From assembly GCF_002215215.1 (NCBI RefSeq), contig NZ_CP018632.1, positions 6,134,501 to 6,198,500 of the forward strand: 64,000 nucleotides of DNA, written 5' to 3'. Source of the DNA: Granulosicoccus antarcticus IMCC3135. Lineage in GTDB: Bacteria > Pseudomonadota > Gammaproteobacteria > Granulosicoccales > Granulosicoccaceae. A program made the translations under genes and the position numbers. Positions within the stretch are counted from its first letter, which is position 1; each line of letters begins with the position of its first letter. Below the pieces are notes generated by a model. It saw only the letters and a program-made list of their open reading frames with translations, was not told where the DNA came from and ran no database searches. Of the stretch, positions 27,381 through 36,575 are shown one piece after another.

Positions 27381-28376
27381 TCAATAAGTGCAGCTGTTGT
27401 CGCTCATGTAGTCATGTACTTCAATGTCACCAGACACGATGTCCGCAGACGCCTTGTCAACGGCAGCTTTCATGTCATCAGTGATGAGATCGGCATTATT
27501 TTCGTCCAACGCCCAGCCCACACCATCTTCGGCCAATCCCAGGTCCTTGATGCCAGCTTCCCAAGTGCCATTCTGTACTTCGTTGAATGCATTGAAGGCG
27601 GCCACATCCACGCGCTTGAGCATGGAGGTCAGCATGCTGCCCGGATGCAGGTAGTTCTGGTTGGAGTCGACTCCGATTGCCAGCTTGCCACCATCTTTGG
27701 CTGCCTGATAGACACCAATCCCCGTACCACCAGCAGCTGCATAGATAACATCAACACCCCGGTCGAACTGTCCCTTGGCCAGCTCGCTGCCACGACCCGG
27801 ATCGTTCCAGGCAGAAGGCGTGGTGCCGGTCATGTTCTGAATGACACTGACTGATCCATCAGCGTGTTTCGCACCTTGCTCGTAACCACAGGCAAAACGA
27901 CGAATCAGCGGAATGTCCATACCGCCGACAAAACCGACCATTTTGGATTCTGATGCTAACGCTGCCAGCAGGCCTACCAGAAACGAACCTTCCTGTTCCT
28001 TGAAGACAACTGACTGGACGTTAGGCAATTCAACCACACCGTCAATCAATGTGAATTTGGTATCCGGAAATTCTTTCGCAACTGTTTCCATCGGACCGGC
28101 CTGAGCGAAACCGACACCGACGATAGGGTTGGCGCCTCGCTGAGCCATGCGGCGCAAGGCCTGCTCACGCTGAGTTTCGTTGGTTACTTCAAACTCGCGA
28201 TAGGAAATACCTGACTCTTCCTTGAATCGCTCTGCGCCCTCATAGACGCCCTGATTGAACGATTTATCAAATTTGCCGCCCATGTCGAACACGACCGCGG
28301 GCGATATGTCAGCTGCAGAAGCAGTTGTTGCAGCCAGCACCAGTCCGGCAATTACACCCAAGCGTGAGATTGTCAT
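27381..28376 (-). CDS. BMP family nucleoside-binding protein of the ABC transporter
   Basis: 331 residues with a cleavable signal (MTISRLGVIAGLVLAATTASAA) and no lipobox, so it is a soluble periplasmic protein. The start is supported by GAGGAAG about 6 bases upstream. The BMP/PnrA fold is shown by VVFDMGGKFDKSFNQGVYEGAERF, PDTKFTLIDGVV, KEQEGSFLVGLLAAL, VGFVGGMDIPLIRRFACGYEQGA, and IGVDSNQNYLHPGSMLTSMLKRVD. Relatives bind purine and pyrimidine nucleosides such as inosine, guanosine and adenosine. The first gene of the unit, it gives the importer its specificity. A nucleoside hydrolase and ribokinase lie 6-8 kb upstream on the same strand and fit this role. Confidence 0.93.
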   Translation of the reverse strand: MTISRLGVIAGLVLAATTASAADISPAVVFDMGGKFDKSFNQGVYEGAERFKEESGISYREFEVTNETQREQALRRMAQRGANPIVGVGFAQAGPMETVAKEFPDTKFTLIDGVVELPNVQSVVFKEQEGSFLVGLLAALASESKMVGFVGGMDIPLIRRFACGYEQGAKHADGSVSVIQNMTGTTPSAWNDPGRGSELAKGQFDRGVDVIYAAAGGTGIGVYQAAKDGGKLAIGVDSNQNYLHPGSMLTSMLKRVDVAAFNAFNEVQNGTWEAGIKDLGLAEDGVGWALDENNADLITDDMKAAVDKASADIVSGDIEVHDYMSDNSCTY

Positions 28377-28614
28377 AGTGTCTTCCTCATAGAGTTGTTA
28401 CCAGTTGAAGCCCGGTGGAACTGCGTTCCAGAACCCGCCACAACCGACTGAATCGAGTGTATCACGATAGTTTTTAGCACTAACAGCCCTGCGTTTGTAC
28501 TGAGCAGCTGTTCCACCTGTTACTGACAATCAGGCCACCAGATATCAACGCAGTCACACTTACAGGTAACAAGCACGTGTTGCCGCCGTTCATCACGATC
28601 GCAAACTGCCGCAA

Positions 28615-28917
28615 TTATTTACCAGCCGCCAGATCGGCCGCCAGCAACTGGGCTGCCAGCTCCGGAAAACTGTCCTTGTAATAGTAGGGAGAGGTCTGAT
28701 CAGGACTCTGAGCGTTCTCTTCATTAACCCCATAGTCCAGCCCCTTCTCACTGAGGACCTTGTATTTCTTGATCACACCCGGACGCGTAGAGCTCTCTCG
28801 CGTAGCCTCTTCCAGTAATCCGATCTGCAACATCAGCTTGTTCGCCTTGACAGCAGACAGATCCACACCATGCTCCTTGAGCAGTTTGGTGAGCGATTCG
28901 ACATCATTACCTTTCAT
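28615..28917 (-). CDS. Small unknown protein, possibly a winged-helix DNA-binding domain
   Basis: 100 residues, unrecognised with certainty. The N-terminus is helical (SLTKLLKEHGVDLSAVKANKLML). A run LLEEATRESSTRPGVIKKYKVLSEKGLDYGVN follows, resembling the winged-helix tail found in some phage antirepressor-type proteins. Then comes QSPDQTSPYYYKDSFPELAAQLL. There is no signal peptide or membrane segment. It lies between the BMP gene and the KefC-like gene on the same strand (41-bp gap to the latter). Codon use looks like that of its neighbours, so it is probably a real gene. Any regulatory role is a guess. Confidence 0.65.
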   Translation of the reverse strand: MKGNDVESLTKLLKEHGVDLSAVKANKLMLQIGLLEEATRESSTRPGVIKKYKVLSEKGLDYGVNEENAQSPDQTSPYYYKDSFPELAAQLLAADLAAGK

Positions 28918-28958
28918 ACGTACTTTACATCCTCAATTGTGTCCAAAGAGCCCATCGC

Positions 28959-30659
28959 TCAGTTGCGCGGCTCCGTTGCTGTCGGTTGCGAGTCCAGCGC
29001 CGCATCCCTGAAACGTTCTGCCATGGCTTGAGCATCCAGTGGACTCAAGCCAACCAGTTCCAGTACATCTTCGCCGATCAGCAGAGCAGTTTCAAATGTC
29101 TCGCCATAAGTACGGTCAGCGCCATCGCGCAACAGCTGGTGTTCATCACTGATACCGATTGCCCGTGCCAGTACCGTCAGGTGCGGATATTCGCGCCGCA
29201 CACGCTTGAGTAAATCAGAGGCTGCCTCTGGATCATCGAGCGCGATTACCAGGGCCGCCGCTCTGGCAGCACCCGCCGCATCCAGCAGATCCGGACGTGT
29301 CGCATCACCATAGAAGCCGACAAAGCCTGCGGCTCGCAAGGCGGTAAAGCGGTCCGGACTGTGATCAATGACAACGGCACGAAAGCCGTTTTCCTTGAGC
29401 ATCATGGCAACCACACAACCGACACGACCGTAGCCTGCCACGATAACCTGCGAGTCTGCAATTTCACCGACCACCACGCCGGTATCGGATTGCTGGCGAG
29501 CTGGCAATGTGTCACGTCTGGCCGCGAAAAACAGCAAAATGGGCGTGGTGAGCATGGAAAGTGCCACGACCAGCACCAGCTGTGCAGCCAGTTTGTCCGG
29601 TATGGCCTTGTAGGTAATTGCCAGCGCTATGACGACAAACGCCAGCTCCCCACTCTGCGCCAGCACGGTCGCCAGCCAGATGCGTTGCTGACGAGGTACC
29701 TTCGAATAACGCAAAATATTGCGAACAATCCAGGCCTTGACGAAAACCAGCAAGGCAACCAGTGCAAAGGTTTCCAGCGGTTTGCGGATGAAGATTGCGA
29801 AGTCAATCTGCATGCCCGTAGAAATGAAGAACATACCGACCAGCAAGCCGGTAAAGGGGCGCATGGCAATACGGATGGCGGAACCGTATTCGGAGCGAAT
29901 GAGCAGTAAACCACCCAACAGCGCCGCCAGCTCCAAAGGTAGATCAAGCGCCCGAACCACCAGCAACAGTCCGATAGTCAGTAGCAGGGCAAAGGCGGCA
30001 AAGACTTCATCCAGCCCGATGCTCACCACATAACGAAAAGCATGTCGCAGCATCAGATGCCCGAAAATGCCAAATCCACCCAGAAACAGCAAACCCATGA
30101 TGACGCGTGGCCAGGGGCTGCCCTGGGTAATCGCCGCGCCAAAACCCAGCAGTGGCAGTAACACGAATACCGGCACAATGGCCATGGACTGGGTCAGCAA
30201 TAACTGATAGCCAGCCTCGGTCAATGGCGAGCCGGTCGGATAGCGCTCATTGAAGCAATGACTGGCAACCGCTTCTGATGAAATTGCCAATGCCAGACCT
30301 GCAACCAGCGCATGGTGCCAGGGGTGCCCAATGAGCATGCCCACCAGCGTGATAACCAGCGCGGTCAGACAAAATTGCAGTGTTCCCAGCCAGATGGCCC
30401 CGTTCAACAGACGGTTAACCCGAGCAGGTGTTGCCTGTAACGCCACCAGAAACAACAGCAGAACTGTCGCGACACGTGAAAACAGGTCGATGTGCTGGAC
30501 ATCGCGAATCAGGGCCAGCCCCCAGGGGCCAATCAGAATACCTGCAAACAGATAGCCGAAAACAGGACCGAGCCCGAGCCGTTTGGCACTGGGCACTGCC
30601 AGCAAACCCGCCAGCAGATAAATGAAAATATTCAGCAGCAGGCTGTTGGTTTCACCCAT
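28959..30659 (-). CDS. KefC-like monovalent cation:proton antiporter (CPA2 family)
   Basis: 566 residues. About the first 385 form 12-13 membrane helices with the CPA2 pattern (LGLGPVFGYLFAGILIGPWGL near 25-45, LALAISSEAVASHCFNE, and FVVIALAITYKAI). Residues about 400-520 are a TrkA-N Rossmann domain: VIVAGYGRVGCVVAMML, then VIDHSPDR and FYGDATRPDLLDAAGAARA. Such proteins exchange potassium (or sodium) for protons and are gated by a nucleotide or glutathione-type ligand on the Rossmann domain. No KefF/KefG-type ancillary subunit is adjacent. A 74-base gap separates it from the upstream glutamate synthase-like gene. Confidence 0.92.
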   Translation of the reverse strand: MGETNSLLLNIFIYLLAGLLAVPSAKRLGLGPVFGYLFAGILIGPWGLALIRDVQHIDLFSRVATVLLLFLVALQATPARVNRLLNGAIWLGTLQFCLTALVITLVGMLIGHPWHHALVAGLALAISSEAVASHCFNERYPTGSPLTEAGYQLLLTQSMAIVPVFVLLPLLGFGAAITQGSPWPRVIMGLLFLGGFGIFGHLMLRHAFRYVVSIGLDEVFAAFALLLTIGLLLVVRALDLPLELAALLGGLLLIRSEYGSAIRIAMRPFTGLLVGMFFISTGMQIDFAIFIRKPLETFALVALLVFVKAWIVRNILRYSKVPRQQRIWLATVLAQSGELAFVVIALAITYKAIPDKLAAQLVLVVALSMLTTPILLFFAARRDTLPARQQSDTGVVVGEIADSQVIVAGYGRVGCVVAMMLKENGFRAVVIDHSPDRFTALRAAGFVGFYGDATRPDLLDAAGAARAAALVIALDDPEAASDLLKRVRREYPHLTVLARAIGISDEHQLLRDGADRTYGETFETALLIGEDVLELVGLSPLDAQAMAERFRDAALDSQPTATEPRN

Positions 30660-30733
30660 CTGCCAACGCGCTCACAAGGACGAGGTACGCTTTCGCGAAA
30701 AGACCACTCTGCCTGGCACCATGGAGGCAAACA

Positions 30734-32377
30734 CTATGCGCTCGCAGCCTCGTCCAATACCTTGATACCGGCCGAATGTTGTGCAACATAACTTCTGGGC
30801 AGGAACGAGCTGGAATCCGATTCGGCCATCTGTTGCTCAAAACGCGCTGGATAAGGCTGGCTCAACAGACTGCCCACATTGGTGTATTCGAAAATCTGAT
30901 CGTAACGACAGACCTCACTCTGGCTGACGCGACGATACACATGCGTACGGTTAAGCTCACAAGGTGTACGCAGGCCGGCGGCGGCCACTATCTCGTTGAC
31001 ATGTTCGATAGTCTGGGCATGAAAGTTATGCACACGAGCCCGCTTATCAGAGACCACCAGGCCTTTGGCCAGCTTGGCATCCTGGGTTGCCACACCGGTG
31101 GGACAGTGATTGGTGTTACACACCAATGATTGAACGCACCCCAGCGACATCATGAAGCCACGAGCGCTGTAGCACATGTCGGCACCCACACTCAGGTTCT
31201 TCACGACATGGAAGGCTGTGAAAATCTTGCCCACAGCGATTACCCGCACATCCTTTTTCAAATCGAACCCGGACAGACAATCACAGACGAAGGCCAGCCC
31301 ATCACGCAAAGGCATACCCACTGAGTTTGAAAATTCCAGCGGAGCGGCACCAGTGCCACCCTCACCACCATCAACGGTAATGAAGTCTGGCTTGATGCCG
31401 GTTTCCAGCATCGCCTTGCACAGCGCCACCACTTCACTTTCACGCCCGACACACAACTTGAAGCCGATGGGTTTGCCATTGCTCAGCGTGCGCAGTTTCG
31501 CAATGAAATGCATGAATTCGAGCGGTGTGGAGAACGCAGAATGAGCAGGTGGCGAGGCGACCATCGTACCTACCTCAACACCGCGTGCATCAGCGATTTC
31601 CTGGGTATTCTTGATCGCGGGCAGAATGCCGCCATGGCCCGGCTTGGCACCCTGTGACACTTTGATTTCAATCATCTTGACCTCTTTGCGGGCCGCGGTT
31701 GCTGCAAACTTGTCCGCATCAAAACCACCCTCATCCGATCGACAACCGAAATAGCCGGTACCCACTTGCCAGATGATGTCGCCGCCTTCAAGATGGTGGC
31801 GGGACAAGCCGCCCTCACCGGTGTTGTGCGCGAAACCTCCAAGAAAGGCACCGCCGTTCAGCGCACGAATTGCATTGGAGCTGAGTGCACCGAAACTCAT
31901 GGCACTGATATTGAGCAGACTCGCCGAATAGGGCTGTGTGCAATCAGGGCCGCCAACCAGCACTCTCGGATCATTGTCCGTGCCGTGAATATCAATGGCT
32001 CCCATCGAGTGGGCAATCCACTCGTAGCCATTATTGTAGGTGTCGTACTTGGTACCAAATGGCACCGTGTCGCTCTGCCCTTTCGCTCTTTGATAGACCA
32101 CCGAACGAAACATGCGCGGCACAGGCGCGCCATCGGTTTCTGACTCGAACAGATACTGACGAACAAAGGGTCGTAAACCTTCCATCAGCCACCGTCCCCG
32201 GCTGACCAGTGGAAAATTACGACGCAGTGAATGCTCGCTTTGCAGCATGTCGAACAATCCCACAACAATCAGGGGAACTGCCAATACAAGCAACCACAGT
32301 GCGGGCCTCCAGGCAATGCCCCAGAGCAGGATCAACAAGACACTGAGAATCGAAATAACGACAAACTTCGTGCGCAT
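30734..32377 (-). CDS. FMN-binding glutamate synthase-like protein, membrane-anchored
   Basis: 547 residues. Two N-terminal hydrophobic helices (about 5-45) are followed by the FMN/Fe-S catalytic core of glutamate synthase: INISAMSFGALSSNAIRALNGGA, FAHNTGEGGLSRHH, EIKVSQGAKPGHGGILPA, TVDGGEGGTGAAPLEF and the 3Fe-4S-type cysteine set GCVQSLVCNTNHCPTGVA. It lacks the glutaminase and C-terminal structural domains of GltB. AGGAA lies 6 bases before the ATG. A glutamine amidotransferase gene lies just upstream and could supply ammonia, but no partnership is proven. The true electron donor and substrate of this stand-alone family are unknown. Confidence 0.88.
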   Translation of the reverse strand: MRTKFVVISILSVLLILLWGIAWRPALWLLVLAVPLIVVGLFDMLQSEHSLRRNFPLVSRGRWLMEGLRPFVRQYLFESETDGAPVPRMFRSVVYQRAKGQSDTVPFGTKYDTYNNGYEWIAHSMGAIDIHGTDNDPRVLVGGPDCTQPYSASLLNISAMSFGALSSNAIRALNGGAFLGGFAHNTGEGGLSRHHLEGGDIIWQVGTGYFGCRSDEGGFDADKFAATAARKEVKMIEIKVSQGAKPGHGGILPAIKNTQEIADARGVEVGTMVASPPAHSAFSTPLEFMHFIAKLRTLSNGKPIGFKLCVGRESEVVALCKAMLETGIKPDFITVDGGEGGTGAAPLEFSNSVGMPLRDGLAFVCDCLSGFDLKKDVRVIAVGKIFTAFHVVKNLSVGADMCYSARGFMMSLGCVQSLVCNTNHCPTGVATQDAKLAKGLVVSDKRARVHNFHAQTIEHVNEIVAAAGLRTPCELNRTHVYRRVSQSEVCRYDQIFEYTNVGSLLSQPYPARFEQQMAESDSSSFLPRSYVAQHSAGIKVLDEAASA

Positions 32378-32415
32378 GCATTTTCCTGACTGCCAGAGGG
32401 GCGTTGAGCCGGACG

Positions 32416-33114
32416 CTATCGAGTCCAGCCTCTAAGGAAGATATCGAGCCACTGTGTAACGCTTTCATCATGCAGATGCGCATCGGCCATCATTCTGGCG
32501 CGCTGCTCATCACTGAGCTGTCCCGGAGACTTCAAACGATTACGTTCGTGCCAGATGGCCAGCACATCCGAATTGACTTCGGGATGAAACTGCACACCCA
32601 GCACATGGTCATTGAGCCGATACCCCTGGTTGGGAAAATCCTTCCCAGTGGCAATACGCTGCGTATCAGGCGGCAGATCAAAACCTTCTGAATGCCATTG
32701 CATGACCGTCAGCGGTTTGCTCAGAAATTCAGGATCCTCCGCTACCGGGTCTACCTGGTGAAAGCCGACCTCCTTGATATCATGCTCATGCGGACGAACC
32801 CGTGCACCGAGCACTCTGGCCAGGATCTGAGCGCCCAGACAAATACCAAAAAACGGGATGTCCTGCTTCAGGCACTCCTCAACAAAAACCAGCTCCCGCC
32901 GCACCCAATCGTAGTCGCTACAGTCGTTGGCACTGTTGGCGCCGCCAAAAACAATAACACCTGCATAATCATGCAGGTCGGGAAAGGACTCGCCGGTCAC
33001 CGGATAACACCAATCGACGGTCTTGTCGTTGGCAATCATCCAGCGAGTACAGCGATCCACATTCCAGTTTGAGGAATGTTTGACAAACAGATAAGGCGCG
33101 GAACTACGAGTCAT
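32416..33114 (-). CDS. Class I glutamine amidotransferase (GMP synthase glutaminase-like)
   Basis: 232 residues of the triad glutaminase fold: nucleophile cysteine in FFGICLGAQILARVLGA, and the His-Glu pair in VLGVQFHPEVN. An early block GVIVFGGANSAND matches the oxyanion strand of this group, also called YfeJ/GMP-synthase-like amidotransferases. No synthetase domain is attached, so its acceptor is unknown. It starts 6 bases after the lipoprotein gene and precedes the glutamate synthase-like gene by 38 bases, so the block is probably one operon. A role in glutamine-derived nitrogen transfer or gamma-glutamyl hydrolysis is inferred. Confidence 0.85.
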   Translation of the reverse strand: MTRSSAPYLFVKHSSNWNVDRCTRWMIANDKTVDWCYPVTGESFPDLHDYAGVIVFGGANSANDCSDYDWVRRELVFVEECLKQDIPFFGICLGAQILARVLGARVRPHEHDIKEVGFHQVDPVAEDPEFLSKPLTVMQWHSEGFDLPPDTQRIATGKDFPNQGYRLNDHVLGVQFHPEVNSDVLAIWHERNRLKSPGQLSDEQRARMMADAHLHDESVTQWLDIFLRGWTR

Positions 33115-33120
33115 TCAAAT

Positions 33121-34572
33121 CTATCGCACACGTATGAAAAATAAACCGGAGACTGCGGATTCACCGGAAGGATCTGTTGCCTCTATCCGCAAGTTCCTCA
33201 CATTGGTGATCTCTTCAGGCTCACCGGAAATTACACCTGTGTCCTCATCAATTTCTACGCCATCCGGTAGATCGCTGCTACCGATAATCGCAAACGTCAA
33301 CGTGTCGCCATCCTCATCGACAAAAGCAGGAGTGATCGGGATCATCGCATCACCCAGATCTACGGTACGGCTGATCACAGAGCCAGCGATGTATTCAGGC
33401 GCTGTATTTTCGACCTCAATCGGTGCAGGGTCGATCAGCAGAGTAATCAACGTTTCCACGCTGGCACCGCCATCACTGACAATCAACGTCAACACATGAC
33501 TACCGACGTCGTCTTCATCAGGGATACCCGACAAAACGCCATCCACACTCAATGCCAATGTGCCGTCGTCAGGCAGTACAGAATCGTCTGAAAATTCAAA
33601 GCTCAGATCAGCCTCTTCAGGATCCACGAAATACAAACTCAGATTTTCTACAAAGGGCACCCCTTCGATGGCCTCCAGATCCGGAATGTCATCGATCAGC
33701 TCTGGTGCCTGATTGGCCGCAACAATACGAATTGTTGCCGTTGCGGTGGAAACATGCACGCCATCGCTGAGCTGGTATTCAAAGCTGTCGAACTGGTCGG
33801 TGACAATACCTGTCAGGCTGGATTCATAGACAAAGGAGCCATCGTCTCCCAGCTCGAACTCGGCCGCTTTGGTGGGCGCCTCTTCCAGCTCCGGTAAAAT
33901 TTCAAGCGGAAAATTGCTGACATCCACATCATCACTGTCATTGCTCAGCAAATTGAGCTCATCTGCGGCAAAAACCGTGCGTTCACCTTCCAGCACCACA
34001 AAAGTATCGTTTTCCGCTACGGGTGCCTCATTGATCGCAATCAGACAGAAATCATAATCGCTGGTACTGCTTTGTGCTGACTCAGTCACAGTCAGCTTAT
34101 ACGTCAAACCCACGGATGCCTGGAGCTGCGGTACCGGCAGTTCGAACTCGCCCCCCTCACTACCGTTGCCATCTGACGACTCCTCACCGGCCTGATCGAC
34201 CGGCTCGAAAGCCAAAGTACACTGTGTCGGATCTGTACAGGCCTCAGCCAGAGAATCCGCCGCCAGCTCGATATTGAATCCCTCAATCTCGGCGCAACTG
34301 GCAAGTTTGCCCTGCTCCAACGGCTCCTCGCTCCAGCTGTACGTCTTGTCAGTCTGGGAGCTGAAATCCCGATTTACCGTAAAACCGTGGGTTACCTGCT
34401 CTTGCAGAGACGAAGGACCATCTATTCGCAAATCACCCAGGTAAACATTAGTGACCGCAACAGTCTCGCTCTGTGACCCGGTTGAATCCACCCAGCCACA
34501 AGCACTTAACAGCAAGCATGACGAGGCAGTACTCAGGTATAGCGCAACTCGTTTTTTCACGGCAACCCTCAT
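33121..34572 (-). CDS. Lipoprotein with cadherin/Ig-like repeats
   Basis: 483 residues. Lipobox LLSAC (Cys25) predicts a lipid anchor. After an acidic N-terminal domain with extra cysteines come three tandem beta-sandwich modules: a VCBS/cadherin-like one (APVAENDTFVVLEGE..LLSNDSDD), and two dystroglycan-type modules (NQAPELIDDIPDLEAIEGVPF..GVLSGIPDEDDVG and NTAPEYIAGS..DEDTGVISGEPEE). The many Asp residues suggest calcium binding. The ATG at 34572 overlaps the nucleoside hydrolase stop (ATGA). A GTG at 34560 with GAGGG upstream is an alternative start. A surface or outer-membrane adhesion role is typical of such modules. Its place in a nucleoside operon is odd. Confidence 0.82.
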   Translation of the reverse strand: MRVAVKKRVALYLSTASSCLLLSACGWVDSTGSQSETVAVTNVYLGDLRIDGPSSLQEQVTHGFTVNRDFSSQTDKTYSWSEEPLEQGKLASCAEIEGFNIELAADSLAEACTDPTQCTLAFEPVDQAGEESSDGNGSEGGEFELPVPQLQASVGLTYKLTVTESAQSSTSDYDFCLIAINEAPVAENDTFVVLEGERTVFAADELNLLSNDSDDVDVSNFPLEILPELEEAPTKAAEFELGDDGSFVYESSLTGIVTDQFDSFEYQLSDGVHVSTATATIRIVAANQAPELIDDIPDLEAIEGVPFVENLSLYFVDPEEADLSFEFSDDSVLPDDGTLALSVDGVLSGIPDEDDVGSHVLTLIVSDGGASVETLITLLIDPAPIEVENTAPEYIAGSVISRTVDLGDAMIPITPAFVDEDGDTLTFAIIGSSDLPDGVEIDEDTGVISGEPEEITNVRNLRIEATDPSGESAVSGLFFIRVR

Positions 34573-35588
34573 CTCTTGTGGTGTTTGATGATCGTCTGCA
34601 GAAAATGCTCACGTACCCGATCCGACTCGACAGCCATGCACACGGAGGTTGCTGGTCGATCTTGCCAATGGGGCACAGCATAAGCATAGCCCTTCCTGTC
34701 CAAAGCAAGCTGCCCAATTGCCATACCGTCAGGAATAACTCGTGCGCCGCCACGTACAACAGTAAAAGCATCAGGAATCAGCACATAGGCCACGGCAGCA
34801 GCATCGTGCATGGCGCACTGTGGCTCTTCGGCATCCTTGGCAGCACCACTTTGAGTGTAGAAATCCACATAGAAGCGGCTGCTGTTCCAGATCAGAGAAC
34901 CGGTCTCACCCGCCTGCTCGTCAAGTTGCTTCAAGTGACTGTCGGTCAGCATGATGCGATGGGTAACATCGAGTCCGACTATCGTGGTGGGCCAGTCAGC
35001 GGCCAGCAAGGCATCAGCCGCGTGTGGATCATTCAGAAAATTGGCTTCACTGACCGGCGATACGTTACCAGGCTCATCCACCGTGCCGCCCATGATGACA
35101 AGACCCGCCACCAGACTCGGCAGTGCCGGTTCGCGGCGATAGGCTTCAGCCACATTGGTCAAAGGCCCGATGGCCACCAGGGTTACTTCCCCAGGAAACT
35201 GTCGCGCGCACTGGATGATGAAATCGGCAGCATCGACCGGTTCGATCGTTGCGTGGCGAGCATCGGCGCGCAAAGTTGCCGCTGTCGCTGCCGCCTTGCC
35301 CGGCTCACTGCCCGGGTACACATTGCCCAGACCATCGGCACCGTGAACGAAATCCGCATGAGGTAACGGTGACTGGACGCTGGGAATGGATGCCCCACGA
35401 GCAACCGCAACGGTTTCCGCCCCAAGCACGTCCAGAACATACTGACCATTACGGGTGGAATAATCGATATTGATATTACCAAAAACCGTTGTAAGGCCCA
35501 GTAGCTCGATATCCGGGTGCGCCAGCGCATAGGCAATGGCCATGGTGTCGTCCACACCGGGATCAGTATCAATAATAATCTTGTGCAT
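34569..35588 (-). CDS. Ribonucleoside hydrolase (IunH family)
   Basis: 339 residues beginning with the calcium-binding signature IIIDTDPGVDDTMAIAYAL (Asp8, Asp13, Asp14 type). Further blocks are GLTTVFGNI, VHGADGLGN, LVAIGPLTNVAEA, GLVIMGGTVDEPGNVSPVSEANFLNDPHAA and CAMHDAAAVAYV with the C-terminal calcium aspartate. These enzymes split nucleosides into ribose and base. There is no signal peptide, so it acts in the cytoplasm. It lies 7 bases downstream of ribokinase, which would phosphorylate the ribose released, and on the same strand as a BMP nucleoside importer. Confidence 0.94.
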   Translation of the reverse strand: MHKIIIDTDPGVDDTMAIAYALAHPDIELLGLTTVFGNINIDYSTRNGQYVLDVLGAETVAVARGASIPSVQSPLPHADFVHGADGLGNVYPGSEPGKAAATAATLRADARHATIEPVDAADFIIQCARQFPGEVTLVAIGPLTNVAEAYRREPALPSLVAGLVIMGGTVDEPGNVSPVSEANFLNDPHAADALLAADWPTTIVGLDVTHRIMLTDSHLKQLDEQAGETGSLIWNSSRFYVDFYTQSGAAKDAEEPQCAMHDAAAVAYVLIPDAFTVVRGGARVIPDGMAIGQLALDRKGYAYAVPHWQDRPATSVCMAVESDRVREHFLQTIIKHHKR

Positions 35589-35595
35589 AGCGATT

Positions 35596-36486
35596 CTATG
35601 AATTGTCCTGAGATCTGTCTACAACAGAGATGGTCGGAATGCTGGGCGTTGCGCCGGCTACGGTCACTGACAATGCAGCAGCCCGACACGCCCTTTGCAA
35701 GGCACTTGGCTCATCCAGCCCTTGAATGAGGCCCGCCAGGAAGTATCCCACAAAGGTATCCCCCGCCCCGGTAGTATCAACTACCTTGACAGGCAATGCC
35801 GCCTCACGGACCTGATTACCCGCATGTTGTAACAGGGCACCCTTTGAACCCAGTGTCAATACCAACCGTGTTTCAGGGTAACGCTCAGCCAGCACAGCCA
35901 GCGCCTCGTCGGCGTCTTGTGTTTCTGCCAGATCAAGCGCTTCGGTTTCATTAACAATCAGAACCGAGCAACGTTCCAGAGGTAGTTGACGAACGTTATC
36001 GGACATGGGGGCGGGGTTGAAAGCAATAGCCAGCCCTCGTTTCTGCGCAATATCAAAGGCAACCTCGATATCATTGCATTCGTTCTGCATGAGCAACCAG
36101 TCGCCGCGCTCAGCGCCTGCCAACTGTTTTTCCAGCACTTCGCGATTGAAGCTCTGATTTGCACCGCCGTGCAGAATAATGGAATTCTCACCATGGTCAT
36201 CCACCTGGATAATGGCATGACCGCTGGGCCCTTCAATCTGCTCCACCGCCTCCATTCCCACGCCAGCCGCGGCCATCTGCTCTGTGGCCCACTGATCGCT
36301 GACACCAATACGTCCTATATGGTGCACTTCCACGCCGGCACGCGCCAGTGCAACGGACTGATTGGCACCCTTGCCACCCAACACCGTTTCCAGGGTTCGG
36401 CTGGCCAGCGTCTCGCCCGGTTGCACCAGGTGAGGAACCCGGTACACCATGTCTACATTGATAGAGCCGAAATTGAAAACTTTCAT
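35596..36486 (-). CDS. rbsK: Ribokinase-like PfkB family sugar kinase
   Basis: 296 residues from the ATG at 36486, the usual ribokinase opening MKVFNFGSINVDMVY. An ATG four codons upstream (36498) is possible. Conserved blocks: TVLGGKGANQSVALARAG for sugar binding, SVLIVNETEALDL, LVLTLGSKGALLQH, and the catalytic DTTGAGDTFVGYFLAGL with the base aspartate. It phosphorylates ribose (or a related sugar) at the 5 position using ATP. First gene of the leftward unit with the nucleoside hydrolase, which supports ribose as substrate. Divergent from HMG-CoA lyase. Confidence 0.9.
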   Translation of the reverse strand: MKVFNFGSINVDMVYRVPHLVQPGETLASRTLETVLGGKGANQSVALARAGVEVHHIGRIGVSDQWATEQMAAAGVGMEAVEQIEGPSGHAIIQVDDHGENSIILHGGANQSFNREVLEKQLAGAERGDWLLMQNECNDIEVAFDIAQKRGLAIAFNPAPMSDNVRQLPLERCSVLIVNETEALDLAETQDADEALAVLAERYPETRLVLTLGSKGALLQHAGNQVREAALPVKVVDTTGAGDTFVGYFLAGLIQGLDEPSALQRACRAAALSVTVAGATPSIPTISVVDRSQDNS

Positions 36487-36575
36487 GGTTCGAGACATTT
36501 GCGCGGCCAAAAGACACAGATAAGTGTAACGCGGTATTCTAAAGTCTAACCACTTATCACAGAAGATTCAGACTC

